Assembly (NCBI RefSeq): GCF_024138715.1 | Contig: NZ_CP092074.1 | Coordinates: 5,084,001-5,148,000 of the forward strand | Direction of reading: 5' to 3' | From: Emticicia sp. 21SJ11W-3 | GTDB lineage: Bacteria; Bacteroidota; Bacteroidia; Cytophagales; Spirosomataceae | Length of the DNA: 64,000 nucleotides | In this document: positions 53,876-63,023 of the stretch, one piece after another | Numbering within the stretch: the first letter of the stretch is position 1 | Layout of the letters: each line of letters opens with the position of its first letter | Translations under genes and position numbers: made by a program | The notes under the pieces: generated by a model | The model's database searches: none | Told to the model about the DNA's origin: nothing | What the model saw: only the letters and a program-made list of their open reading frames with translations

Positions 53876-54496
53876 TTAAAAATGCTCAAGATGGGCATCC
53901 TGCTGGCATTTCTCATAAAAAGCCAGCCCCTTGGGCGTCATAATGCCTCTCAGGAAATGGTCAATGAGCGTGGTATGTACATCCATCTGATTAAAACTAT
54001 CCGGAGGGAAAACCTCCCGGCTAAAAGCAAACTCAACTTCTTCCATTCGTAACCGGGAGAGTATCTCTATATTGATATCTTCACGGTAGTATCCCTGTGC
54101 TATACCTTCTCTCAGGTTTTGTTTTACTATTTCTAAAAAATTAACCTTGTTGTATTCCTGAAAAAGCTGCCATGTTTTAGGATGATACTTCTTCAAATCA
54201 TAAAACACAGCCGGGTTAATGGTTGAGGCCTGTTTGCGCAGCAGCGTGGTTTCTTTAAAGACCTGTTCAATAGGATTAGCCGACTCTTTATATATTCGCT
54301 CAGACTCTTCGATGTCGCACACCATGTTGGTACGGGCAATCTCATAAACTATAGAATCTTTGTCTTCGAAATTCTGATAAATCGTCTTTTTTGAAATGCC
54401 GAGTTCTGACGCAATGTCGTCCATTGATACGCTTCTTATCCCGAATTTCCGGAAGAGCGATTCGGCAGTCTTTAAAATTCTTTCTTTAATTTCCAT
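53876..54496 (-). CDS. TetR/AcrR-family transcriptional regulator
   Basis: The 206-residue regulator has an N-terminal TetR helix-turn-helix domain (ILKTAESLFRKFGIRSVSMDDIASELGISKKTIYQNFEDKD, in parts, about 7-48) and a ligand-binding helical C terminus. It is the first gene of the efflux operon, with the TolC gene starting 23 bases after its stop, so it probably represses the operon and itself until an exported compound binds. No clear palindromic operator was located in the upstream spacer. Confidence 0.93.
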   Translation of the reverse strand: MEIKERILKTAESLFRKFGIRSVSMDDIASELGISKKTIYQNFEDKDSIVYEIARTNMVCDIEESERIYKESANPIEQVFKETTLLRKQASTINPAVFYDLKKYHPKTWQLFQEYNKVNFLEIVKQNLREGIAQGYYREDINIEILSRLRMEEVEFAFSREVFPPDSFNQMDVHTTLIDHFLRGIMTPKGLAFYEKCQQDAHLEHF

Positions 54497-54922
54497 TTAC
54501 ATTTTCTGTGCTTCTTATATCATTATAGTAAGGTTATCTAAGCGTAGAAACTGTGGAAACTTTTGAAAGGTTCAAAGTTTTTATAATTTTTTTTAGAACC
54601 CTTTAAGTAGCACAAAATTGAGCCTTACAGAAGTATTTGCCAATTGATATATGATGAACCACAATTATTTGCTGATAAACTTATCATTAACCGCTGTAGA
54701 TTTGGTTTATACCCGATTTTAAAACAGACACATTGTTTATATATCAACAAATTTTTGTACTTTTTTTAGGTGTGTTTTTCGGGAGCAAATCAATTAATCA
54801 ATTTTTTGCGGAAATCCCCCCGTATCATGTAATTTTGCTGTCTGTATGACAATTCTACCGGGCTTACCTGATATTTCGTTTTATTTACAACAATTTTGCC
54901 GTAGCACGGCTTATCATTTTTA
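54497..54922. other. Divergent intergenic region, efflux operon / pyrD
   Basis: This 426-base AT-rich region must hold the efflux-operon promoter (leftward) and the pyrD promoter (rightward). A rightward candidate is TTTG (54805-54808), 21 bases, TAATTTTG (54830-54837). A small hairpin GCCGT-AGC-ACGGC (54898-54910) lies just before pyrD. No gene or repeat was recognised. Confidence 0.5.
54805..54837 (+). promoter_or_regulatory. Candidate pyrD promoter
   Basis: TTTG (54805-54808), a 21-base spacer and TAATTTTG (54830-54837) approximate the Bacteroidota promoter. The leader would be about 80 bases long and include the hairpin at 54898-54910. Confidence 0.5.
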
Positions 54923-55966
54923 ATGACTTTCTATAAGAAATACGTTTTTCCTTATCTTACTCGCTACGACGCCGAGAAGATCCACTACAAAGTGATGGAT
55001 GTACTGAAGTTTGTTTGCAAGATTCCTCTGGCGCCATCAGTTCTAAGATTTATTTTTGAAAAAAAAGACCCTCGCCTTGAGCGTAAAGTATTTGGCCTCC
55101 GGTTCAAGAATCCGGTAGGGCTGGCAGCCGGATTTGATAAAAACGGCGTATGGACTGACGAATTGGCGAATCTGGGTTTTGGTTTTATAGAGATAGGAAC
55201 CGTTACGCCCAGGGCGCAGTTGGGCAATGATAAACCCCGGCTTTTCAGACTAAAGCCAGACGAAGCTCTGATTAACCGCATGGGGTTCAACAACGAAGGT
55301 TCGACGTTTGCAGGCAGGGAACTCCGTAAAAGAAAAACGAAGGTTATTGTAGGTGGCAACATAGGTAAAAATAAAACCACCGAAAACGACGACGCTGTTT
55401 ATGATTATCTGAAAGCTTTTAATGACTTATATCCTTATGTAGATTATTTTGTGGTTAATGTAAGTTCGCCCAATACGCCCGGCCTCAGAGCACTACAGGA
55501 AAAAGAACCCTTAAAGTATTTATTAAAAGTATTGGAACGAGACAACGGGCGGAAGTCTAAACCTAAGCCTATATTACTGAAAATTGCTCCGGACCTGACA
55601 AACGAACAATTGGATGATATCATTGAAATAGTGAAAGAAACACGTATTTCGGGTGTAATTGCTACCAATACGACCATCAGCCGTGACGGACTGGTAACTG
55701 ACCGGGCAGAGGTTGAAGCCATTGGCGCCGGTGGCCTGAGCGGCAGGCCTTTAGCAGCCCGTTCGACGGAAGTGATACGGTATCTTTCTGAAAAATCTAA
55801 GAAGGCATTCCCTATTATTGGGGTGGGTGGTATTCATTCGCCAGACGATGCCATCGAAAAACTGAAAGCGGGTGCCTCGCTGGTTCAGATTTACTCAGGC
55901 TTTATATATGAAGGCCCCGGCCTTGTAAAAGACATCTGTAACAGAATTCTTCAAGATAAAATATAA
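54923..55966 (+). CDS. pyrD: Dihydroorotate dehydrogenase (quinone), class 2
   Basis: PyrD oxidises dihydroorotate to orotate in pyrimidine synthesis, passing electrons to the quinone pool. The 347-residue enzyme has the membrane-associating N-terminal helices of class 2 (about 1-45), [10 protein letters not shown] (about 67-76), [24 protein letters not shown], and [12 protein letters not shown] (about 180-191) where Ser is the catalytic base. [26 protein letters not shown] gives the FMN phosphate site. The start at 54923 gives the expected N-terminal extension. It is followed by a hairpin at 55995. Confidence 0.96.
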   Translation: MTFYKKYVFPYLTRYDAEKIHYKVMDVLKFVCKIPLAPSVLRFIFEKKDPRLERKVFGLRFKNPVGLAAGFDKNGVWTDELANLGFGFIEIGTVTPRAQLGNDKPRLFRLKPDEALINRMGFNNEGSTFAGRELRKRKTKVIVGGNIGKNKTTENDDAVYDYLKAFNDLYPYVDYFVVNVSSPNTPGLRALQEKEPLKYLLKVLERDNGRKSKPKPILLKIAPDLTNEQLDDIIEIVKETRISGVIATNTTISRDGLVTDRAEVEAIGAGGLSGRPLAARSTEVIRYLSEKSKKAFPIIGVGGIHSPDDAIEKLKAGASLVQIYSGFIYEGPGLVKDICNRILQDKI

Positions 55967-55994
55967 CATAAGCTGCTTCTTATCTGTTATTAAC

Positions 55995-56025
55995 AAAAAA
56001 TCATTTAGACATTAAATGATTTTTT
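55995..56025 (+). terminator. Terminator after pyrD
   Basis: Perfect 13-base arms (55995-56007 and 56013-56025) enclose a 5-base loop. The stem is AT-rich and ends in six T. Confidence 0.75.
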
Positions 56026-56060
56026 GTTTTTATGAACTTTTTTTAATGACATTTGTTTTC

Positions 56061-56074
56061 TATGTATATACATA
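56061..56074 (+). promoter_or_regulatory. Perfect 14-bp palindrome upstream of yceI
   Basis: TATGTATATACATA is a perfect palindrome 51 bases before the yceI ATG. A TTTG (56052-56055) lies just upstream and TACAATGT (56073-56080) just downstream, so it would sit in the promoter core, where a dimeric repressor could bind. Confidence 0.5.
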
Positions 56075-56124
56075 CAATGTAAAAACACGAAAAAAATTAT
56101 TAACAATAAAAACTATTTAAAACA

Positions 56125-56652
56125 ATGGCAACATGGACTATTGATGCTTCTCACTCAGAAGTACAGTTTAAAGTAAGACACTTGATGATTTCAACCGTAA
56201 CTGGTACTTTCGGTTCTTATGAAGGAACGGTAGAAACCGCTAACGACACAGATTTTGAAGGCGCTTCTATCAAATTTTCGGCCGATGTAGACAGCATTTC
56301 AACAGGACAAGAGCAAAGAGACGGCCACTTGAAATCGGCTGATTTCTTTGACGCAGCAAATTTCCCGAAAATTTCATTTGCCTCTACTTCATTTGAGAAA
56401 GTAGACGACGAGAACTATACACTAAAAGGTGATTTGACAATGCGCGGTGTAACCAAGCCTGTTACATTGAAAGCTGAGTTTGGTGGTGTGATGACAGATT
56501 TTTATGGACAAACAAAAGCCGGATTTGAAATTGCAGGTAAAGTAAACCGTCAGGATTTTGGTTTAACCTGGAGCGCAGTAACAGAAGCAGGCGGAGTGGT
56601 AGTAAGTGATGACGTGAAACTGGTACTGAATATACAGGTGGTGAAAGGTTAA
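56125..56652 (+). CDS. YceI family protein, cytoplasmic-type
   Basis: The 175-residue protein is a complete YceI lipocalin-like barrel: WTIDASHSEVQFKVRHLM at the N terminus, SADVDSISTGQEQRDGHLKSADFFDA in the middle (two parts) and GLTWSAVTEAGGVVVSDDVKL near the C terminus. YceI proteins bind isoprenoid-like lipids and are often induced by stress. No signal peptide is present, unlike E. coli YceI, so it is probably cytoplasmic. It is monocistronic. Confidence 0.93.
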   Translation: MATWTIDASHSEVQFKVRHLMISTVTGTFGSYEGTVETANDTDFEGASIKFSADVDSISTGQEQRDGHLKSADFFDAANFPKISFASTSFEKVDDENYTLKGDLTMRGVTKPVTLKAEFGGVMTDFYGQTKAGFEIAGKVNRQDFGLTWSAVTEAGGVVVSDDVKLVLNIQVVKG

Positions 56653-57032
56653 GAAACGCTTTTCTGAAACCAGAATCAAAAAAAGAAACCCCTACTTTAC
56701 AGCAGGGGTTTTCTTTTTTAAAAAGTATGATTTAGTTTAGGTTTATTGCTTGTTTTATGAAATGACAAGTCAAATATATGGATATTTTATTAAACGCAAT
56801 ATATTTATTAAAATTTTTTATTTTTTCTTTCGTCGCTACTTAAACGGCTTTTGTACGGTTTTATCTTTTTTTCATCGTTTTAAGTCCGCTTTTTACCCTC
56901 TCCTTAATTTTATATTTTTTATTAGATTACTGCAATCAACGCATTAAAGCCTACCATTTAGCATTTTTTAATCATTTCAGCAGCCTTTTTTGGTTAGTTT
57001 TGCCGAAAAAATACCGCATTACTGCTATTCAA
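56653..57032. other. Intergenic region, yceI / receptor
   Basis: This 380-base AT-rich spacer contains the yceI terminator (56686-56711) and, at its right end, TAGTTTTG (56995-57002), a -7-like element for the receptor. The receptor frame can be read from a TTG at 57000, but this lies inside that element. No gene was seen. Confidence 0.5.
56686..56711 (+). terminator. Terminator after yceI
   Basis: AAACCCCT (56686-56693) pairs with AGGGGTTT (56704-56711) around a 10-base loop, with a strong T run after it. Confidence 0.85.
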
Positions 57033-59438
57033 ATGAAAAAAGCTATTCTTTCTATTTCCATTTTTATTTTTCTGCCTGCTTTTGTTTTTTCTCAGACTTT
57101 ACCCATCCGTATTCAGTTGACAGAAAGCAACCAGAGCCCAGTTATTGGCGCCACCATCAAAATTGTAAACCGGGCCGATACAACCAAAGTGCTTAACGCC
57201 ACCACCGACACCCTGGGCATTGCCAGGTTTAGTTTACAGGTGGGTCGGCAATATACGCTTTTGGCCACATCTATTGGTTACAAGGCAGTACAAAAGGGTA
57301 TAAGTGTTTCTGACAAACAAAGCAGTTTTAAGTTTGTGATGGAAGCCGACAACCAACTGCTGGGCGATGTAGTGGTAACCGCCCGCAAACCATTAATGCA
57401 ACAGGAAGACGACAAAACCGTAGTAGACCCTGAACCCATTGCCAATACCAGCACTAGCGCTTATGAAGTGATGGAAAAAATACCTGGCCTCTTTGTTGAC
57501 CAGGACGGAAACATTTATCTGAGCACCACCAGCCCTGCCGCAATTTATATAAATGGCCGCGAGCAGAAGATGAGCACGGCTGACATTGCCTCTATCTTAA
57601 AAAGCCTGCCACCTAACAGCATTGAAAAAATAGAGATTCTTCGTACGCCGTCGGCAAAATATGACGCCAGCGGAAGCGGTGGGGTTGTGAATGTAATTCT
57701 GAAAAAAGGAGTAAAAATTGGCCTTACCGGAAGCGTAAATGCTGGTATGAATCAGGGTAGATACGGAAACCAGTTTATAGGTGCCAGCCTTAATAACAGC
57801 AGCGGCAAGCTTACCTCGTTCTTGAATCTGAATTATTCACACCGGAATAGTTTTGAGGAAATAGAAACCACCCGGAGGTTTTCGGCCGACAGAGAGTTAT
57901 CTCAGAAGGCCTTTACTACTTACCCGGGCAATATGGTCTACGCCGGATTTGGATTAGGGTATGAGCTTACAAAAAAATGGGAGCTAAATTATGACGGCCG
58001 GTTAAGCTATAATCAGAACAACTCGTCATCCAGCAACGAGAGCGTTATCCGTAGCCTGAGTTCCGCCGGTATCCTTACCAATAACATCAACACAACTGAT
58101 AACAAGGGAAATAACTATTCTGTTAATCAGGGGGTTTCGTCTAAATACAAGATTGATTCGCTGGGTTCGGAATGGACCAACGACGTGTCGTTTAATTATT
58201 TCAACAACAAAACCGACCAAATTTTTAATACCGCCTACTTAGTACCTGCAGGCACAGCTACCGGCGGAACAGGTAACATAGGAAACACCCGTAATTTTCT
58301 GGCCTTACAGTCGGATATAAAATGGAAACTTCCACATAAAATTACTTTTGAATCAGGCCTGAAAGCTACATTTCAGAACTTTACCAGCGCCACTGCTTAT
58401 TACTCTAAAGCAGGCGAAACACAAAGCATTGATTTTTCAAGAACCAACGAATTTAATTATAATGAGCAAATCTATGCGGCTTACGTTCAGCTATCGAAGA
58501 CTTTCGGAGAGTTTATTCTGAAAGCCGGAACAAGGCTTGAAAACACCAACATGAACGGGCATCAGGTTGTACCCAACGACACTTCATTCAGAATTAAAAG
58601 AACAGACCTCTTTCCGTATGTTTACCTGAGCCGAAAACTGGCCAGAATTGCAGGTTACGATATGCGTGCGTATCTGGTGCATCGGCGTTCAATTACGCGC
58701 CCGGTTTATGAATACCTTAATCCGTCGCCGCGTTTTATTGACCAGTACCTCTATGAAATTGGAAACCCCTCATTAAGGCCTCAGTTTACACAAAACTTTG
58801 AGGTAAATATCAGTGTTGAAGACCGGCCGATTTTTGCCGTAGGGCGTAATTACACACAAGATATATTCACGAATGTAATATATCAGGACCCTAAAAACCA
58901 GAGTGTTGCTTACCGTACTTATGACAACCTGGGCAAAAACCAGGAGACCTATTTCCGGATTCTGGGGGCGGTTCCTCCCATAAGCCGATATTTCTTTGTG
59001 GCAGGGGCACAGTATAATTATAACGACTATAACGGCCTTTATGAAAACGCGCCGCTTTCGTTTCAGAGGGGTAGTTGGTCGTTTTTTACATTCCACCAGT
59101 TTAAGGTTGATAAACTCACCAACATCAGCATGAATGGTTTTTTCAGAATGAAAGGCCAGCAACAGTTTTATGAGCTAAGCAACTTCGGCAATCTGAACTT
59201 AAGTGTAAACCGCCAGTTTTTTGAAAAAAAGCTGATGGTTAACCTTAGTATCAATGATGTGTTCTACACCAATAAAAATAACTTTACCATTAACCAGGGC
59301 AGTATATCGGCGTTTGGTTTCCGCCGGGCAGATACCCGCCGGGTTGGCTTTAACCTTCGTTATAATTTTGGTTTAAGAAAAAAAGACGAGCGCAACAACC
59401 CTTTCAATTTTGATAATCTCGAAAAAAGCAGCAATTAA
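57033..59438 (+). CDS. Outer-membrane beta-barrel receptor (TonB-dependent receptor-like)
   Basis: The ATG at 57033 opens a signal peptide (MKKAILSISIFIFLPAFVFSQ). The 801-residue protein has an N-terminal regulatory beta-sandwich (about 22-110, RIQLTESNQSPVIGATIKI), a plug-like domain with AIYINGREQKMS and SAKYDASGSGGVVNVILKKG (about 130-230), then a barrel with RSITRPVYEYLNPSPRFIDQYLYEIGNPSLRPQ (in two parts). It belongs to the same 'outer membrane beta-barrel' group as the 3191 receptor. No SusD partner is adjacent. The ligand is unknown. Confidence 0.87.
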   Translation: MKKAILSISIFIFLPAFVFSQTLPIRIQLTESNQSPVIGATIKIVNRADTTKVLNATTDTLGIARFSLQVGRQYTLLATSIGYKAVQKGISVSDKQSSFKFVMEADNQLLGDVVVTARKPLMQQEDDKTVVDPEPIANTSTSAYEVMEKIPGLFVDQDGNIYLSTTSPAAIYINGREQKMSTADIASILKSLPPNSIEKIEILRTPSAKYDASGSGGVVNVILKKGVKIGLTGSVNAGMNQGRYGNQFIGASLNNSSGKLTSFLNLNYSHRNSFEEIETTRRFSADRELSQKAFTTYPGNMVYAGFGLGYELTKKWELNYDGRLSYNQNNSSSSNESVIRSLSSAGILTNNINTTDNKGNNYSVNQGVSSKYKIDSLGSEWTNDVSFNYFNNKTDQIFNTAYLVPAGTATGGTGNIGNTRNFLALQSDIKWKLPHKITFESGLKATFQNFTSATAYYSKAGETQSIDFSRTNEFNYNEQIYAAYVQLSKTFGEFILKAGTRLENTNMNGHQVVPNDTSFRIKRTDLFPYVYLSRKLARIAGYDMRAYLVHRRSITRPVYEYLNPSPRFIDQYLYEIGNPSLRPQFTQNFEVNISVEDRPIFAVGRNYTQDIFTNVIYQDPKNQSVAYRTYDNLGKNQETYFRILGAVPPISRYFFVAGAQYNYNDYNGLYENAPLSFQRGSWSFFTFHQFKVDKLTNISMNGFFRMKGQQQFYELSNFGNLNLSVNRQFFEKKLMVNLSINDVFYTNKNNFTINQGSISAFGFRRADTRRVGFNLRYNFGLRKKDERNNPFNFDNLEKSSN

Positions 59439-59548
59439 TGCCCCCAAGCCAATGATTTTTTGCTAAAAACGCTTTAGCAATGGCTTTAATTTGAGGTTTA
59501 TTCATTATTTTTCGGCTCTTTTTTAAATTCTAATCATTATTAAATCTC

Positions 59549-62500
59549 ATGACATTTAAAACCCCAATTAAAAGTAAGGCGTTTCTTTTGCTTTTATCTA
59601 TTGTTTTGGTTGTATCGTGCATGCGCTCGTCTACAACTAAAGACAAACCCATTGTTGTTACTGAAGACCCCGCACAGGCAGTTGCCAAAGCGAAAGAAAT
59701 TCGTGAAAAAACGGCTGCAAAGTTGGCTGATGGCCTGCAGATGACCCTTTGGGCGTCTGACTCGCTGGCTCCGGACCCGGTTGCCATGACCATCGACGAC
59801 TGGGGACGTGTGTATCTGACCCGTACCAACAGACAGAAAAACTCAGAGTTTGATATTCGTGGGCACCGCGACTGGATGACGGCCTCTATTGGCTTGCAGA
59901 CCGTAGAAGACCGCCGGGCTTTTTTGAAAAGCACATTTGCACCCGAAAAAAGCAAGGAAAACGAATGGCTGAAAGACCTGAACGAAGACGGCTCTCATGA
60001 CTGGCGAGATCTTGCCGTGGAAAAAGATGAAATCTGGCGGATTGAAGACAAAAACAAAGATGGCATTGCTGATATTTCTACACGCATTCTGAGCGACTTT
60101 TCTACCGAAGTTACCGACGTTGCCGGAGGGATTCTGGTTAGAGAAAAAGATATGTTTGTAAGTATTGCACCTGATGTGTGGCGTTTAACCGACAAAAACG
60201 GCGACGGGATTCCTGACACCAAAACTTCAATCAGCCATGGTTATGCTGTGCATATTGGTTTCAGTGGTCATGGTATGTCTGGCCTAACAGAAGGCCCGGA
60301 CGGACGAATTTACTGGAACATAGGCGATATTGGCGCAAATGTTACCACTAAAGACGGCAAGAAATTTGAACACCCAAACTCGGGTATTATTGCGCGCTCA
60401 AACCCTGACGGCAGCGATTTCGAGATTTTTGCAGCGGGGCTTCGTAATACCCACGAATTTGCGTTCGATGAATACGGCAACCTGATATCATCAGACAACG
60501 ACGGCGATCATCCCGGCGAAAGCGAAAGGCTCGTACACGTAGTTGAGGGTTCAGATGCAGGCTGGCGCTCTAACTGGCAATATGGTAAATATACAGACCC
60601 CAAAAACAACAAATACAAAGTCTGGATGGATGAGGGCTTGTATAAACCACGTTGGGACGGGCAGGCAGCTTATATCATTCCGCCCATCAGAAACTATCAT
60701 AATGGCCCAACAGGCATGATTTACAACCCAGGTACCGCGTTGGGTTCAGAATGGAAAAACAAGTTCTTTCTGGTAGAGTTTGTGGGTACGCCAACGCGCT
60801 CGCACATCTGGTCTTTTGGTTTAAAACCTAAAGGTGCTTCATTTGATTTTGACAGCGAAAAAGATGTAGTAAGTGGCATTTTGCCGACGGGCATCCGTTT
60901 CGGTCCGGATGGTGCACTATATGTAGCTGACTGGATTAACGGCTGGGGAACCAAAAACTATGGCCGTATCTGGAAAATAGATGTAAATGCCGACAAAAAT
61001 GACCTGAAAGCGCAAAGAGAAGAAACCAAGCGCCTGATGCAGCTAAAATATGCCGAGCAGACTGACGACCAGTTGTATAGCCTATTGATGTATGCCGATA
61101 TGCGTATCCGCCAGAAAGCACAGTTTGAACTGGCCCAAAGAGACAAAAGAGGCTTTGCCATTTTTAACAAAGCTATTGCACAGAAACAGAACCAACTGGC
61201 GCGTATACATGGTATTTGGGGTATTGGTCAGTTAACGCGCATGAATAAGTCATTTGGCGCCGCTTTGGGAGAGCTGTTGAACGATAAAGATGAAGAAATA
61301 GTAGCCCAGGCGGCCAAAGTTATTGGCGATGCCCGCGTAACTACTTTTGGCAGCCAGTTGATTCCTTTATTGAAAAGCTCAAATGCCCGTGTAAGATTCT
61401 TTGCCGCAGAAGCGTTGGGCCGCACGGCTAATCACGATGCCGTTCAGCCTTTAATAGACTTATTGAAAGCCAATAACGACACTGATTTGTATATCAGACA
61501 CGCCGCAGTTCTGGCCTTATCCAGAATCGGCAAGGCAGAGCCTATCATTGCACTTTCAAGCAATTCAAGCAAGGCGCTCAGAACAGCCGCAGTTCTGGTT
61601 TTAAGAAGATTAAAAGACCCTAATATCAGTGTTTTCTTAAACGATGCTGACGAGTATATTGTGGCAGAGGCCGCCAGAGCCATCAATGATGATTTGTCTA
61701 TTGAAGCTGCCTTACCTGCACTGGCCGCTACGCTGAAAGACAAACGTATTAAATCGGAGGTTATTATCAGAAGAGCCATCAACGCGGCTTTACGTGTTGG
61801 AGGAGACAAAGAACTGGATTTATTAATTGATTTTGCCAAAAGAACTGATATAAAAGACGAGTTGAAAGCCGAGGCCCTGGCTACTTTGGGTTCATGGGCT
61901 AACCCGTCGGTGCTTGACCGTGTAGATGGCCGTTATCGTGGTAAAATTGAAAGAGACCCGGCCATAGCCAGAAACAAAGTTCAACCACATATTGCAGTAT
62001 TTCTGAAAGAAAAGAATCCGGAAACTATTATTGCTACGGCAGGCCTGCTGGCTGATTTGAATATCACAGATGCCAATAACCAGTTGGTTGCTATTTATGA
62101 AGCCAGTAACGATGCCAAAGTAAAAATTGCTTTGTTATCTGCCCTGAACACGCTGAAGTATTCTGAAATGGATGCATTGATGAAGAAAGGCATGGACGAT
62201 AAGGATGAAACTGTAAGAACATCTGCTCTGGGCTTATTGAATAACTCAAACGTAACGAAAGAGTCTTTACCTGCTATTGTAAACTCAATCTTTACTAAGG
62301 GCAGCGTTAGAGAACAACAACAGATGCTTGCGGTATTAACCAAAATGGATGCCGATAAAACACAGGTTATATTGGAAGACCTGGTTACGCAATTGATAGA
62401 TAAAAAGTTATCTCCTAATATTGCCCTTGAATTAAAAGAGGCTGTTGATGCCAAAGGCCCGGAAGCACTGAAAGCCAGGCTGGCCGCCAATAGTGTGCAT

Positions 62501-62956
62501 AATTCGCCTATGGATGAGTTTAGAGAAGCCTTGTTTGGTGGCAATAGATTTGCCGGCAGACAGTATTTCAACACTAACTCAACCGGGCAGTGTGTAAGAT
62601 GCCACTCTTTAGGGGGTGTTGGTGGCGCCGTTGGGCCTCCATTGACACATATTGGTGATGTGCTGACCCGTGAACAGATTCTGCAGGCTTTGATTGAACC
62701 AAGTGCCAGAATTTCTCCCGGTTTTGGTTCAGTTATGATTAAGCTGAAAGACGGTCAGGAAATAACCGGAACATTGGCTAAGGAAACAGAAACTGAATTA
62801 ACTATCAACACATCTGATGCCGAGCCGCTGATTATTCCGGTAGCACGTATTGCCAAAAGAGAAAACATGCCATCAGGCATGCCTCCGATGGGAACACTGA
62901 TGTCGAAAAGAGAAATCAGAGATATGGTAGAGTTTTTATCAAGTCTGAAAAAGTAA
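59549..62956 (+). CDS. PVC-type haem-binding dehydrogenase-like lipoprotein with HEAT repeats
   Basis: The 1135-residue protein starts with a lipoprotein signal (LSIVLVVSCMRSS, Cys27). An N-terminal beta-propeller (about 45-470) resembles the GSDH/NHL dehydrogenase-like domain of large Planctomycete-type proteins (DLNEDGSHDWRD, PDGRIYWNIGD, GLRNTHEFAFDEYGNLISSDNDGDHPGE, in parts). The middle (about 500-960) is HEAT-like helical repeats, and the C terminus is a cytochrome c domain with CVRCH (Cys1015, Cys1018, His1019) and the distal Met of MPSGMPPMG (about 1110). It is probably anchored to the outer membrane and transfers electrons from an unknown substrate. A terminator follows at 62974. Confidence 0.85.
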   Translation: MTFKTPIKSKAFLLLLSIVLVVSCMRSSTTKDKPIVVTEDPAQAVAKAKEIREKTAAKLADGLQMTLWASDSLAPDPVAMTIDDWGRVYLTRTNRQKNSEFDIRGHRDWMTASIGLQTVEDRRAFLKSTFAPEKSKENEWLKDLNEDGSHDWRDLAVEKDEIWRIEDKNKDGIADISTRILSDFSTEVTDVAGGILVREKDMFVSIAPDVWRLTDKNGDGIPDTKTSISHGYAVHIGFSGHGMSGLTEGPDGRIYWNIGDIGANVTTKDGKKFEHPNSGIIARSNPDGSDFEIFAAGLRNTHEFAFDEYGNLISSDNDGDHPGESERLVHVVEGSDAGWRSNWQYGKYTDPKNNKYKVWMDEGLYKPRWDGQAAYIIPPIRNYHNGPTGMIYNPGTALGSEWKNKFFLVEFVGTPTRSHIWSFGLKPKGASFDFDSEKDVVSGILPTGIRFGPDGALYVADWINGWGTKNYGRIWKIDVNADKNDLKAQREETKRLMQLKYAEQTDDQLYSLLMYADMRIRQKAQFELAQRDKRGFAIFNKAIAQKQNQLARIHGIWGIGQLTRMNKSFGAALGELLNDKDEEIVAQAAKVIGDARVTTFGSQLIPLLKSSNARVRFFAAEALGRTANHDAVQPLIDLLKANNDTDLYIRHAAVLALSRIGKAEPIIALSSNSSKALRTAAVLVLRRLKDPNISVFLNDADEYIVAEAARAINDDLSIEAALPALAATLKDKRIKSEVIIRRAINAALRVGGDKELDLLIDFAKRTDIKDELKAEALATLGSWANPSVLDRVDGRYRGKIERDPAIARNKVQPHIAVFLKEKNPETIIATAGLLADLNITDANNQLVAIYEASNDAKVKIALLSALNTLKYSEMDALMKKGMDDKDETVRTSALGLLNNSNVTKESLPAIVNSIFTKGSVREQQQMLAVLTKMDADKTQVILEDLVTQLIDKKLSPNIALELKEAVDAKGPEALKARLAANSVHNSPMDEFREALFGGNRFAGRQYFNTNSTGQCVRCHSLGGVGGAVGPPLTHIGDVLTREQILQALIEPSARISPGFGSVMIKLKDGQEITGTLAKETETELTINTSDAEPLIIPVARIAKRENMPSGMPPMGTLMSKREIRDMVEFLSSLKK

Positions 62957-62973
62957 ACCTACAGATATTAATC

Positions 62974-63008
62974 AAAAAAGCGCTTCAGATTTGCTGAGGC
63001 GCTTTTTT
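62974..63008. terminator. Bidirectional terminator
   Basis: A 15-base arm (62974-62988) pairs with 62994-63008, with one G-U pair and a 5-base loop; T and A runs at the ends suit both convergent genes. Confidence 0.85.
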
Positions 63009-63023
63009 GGTTTAACGGCATCT

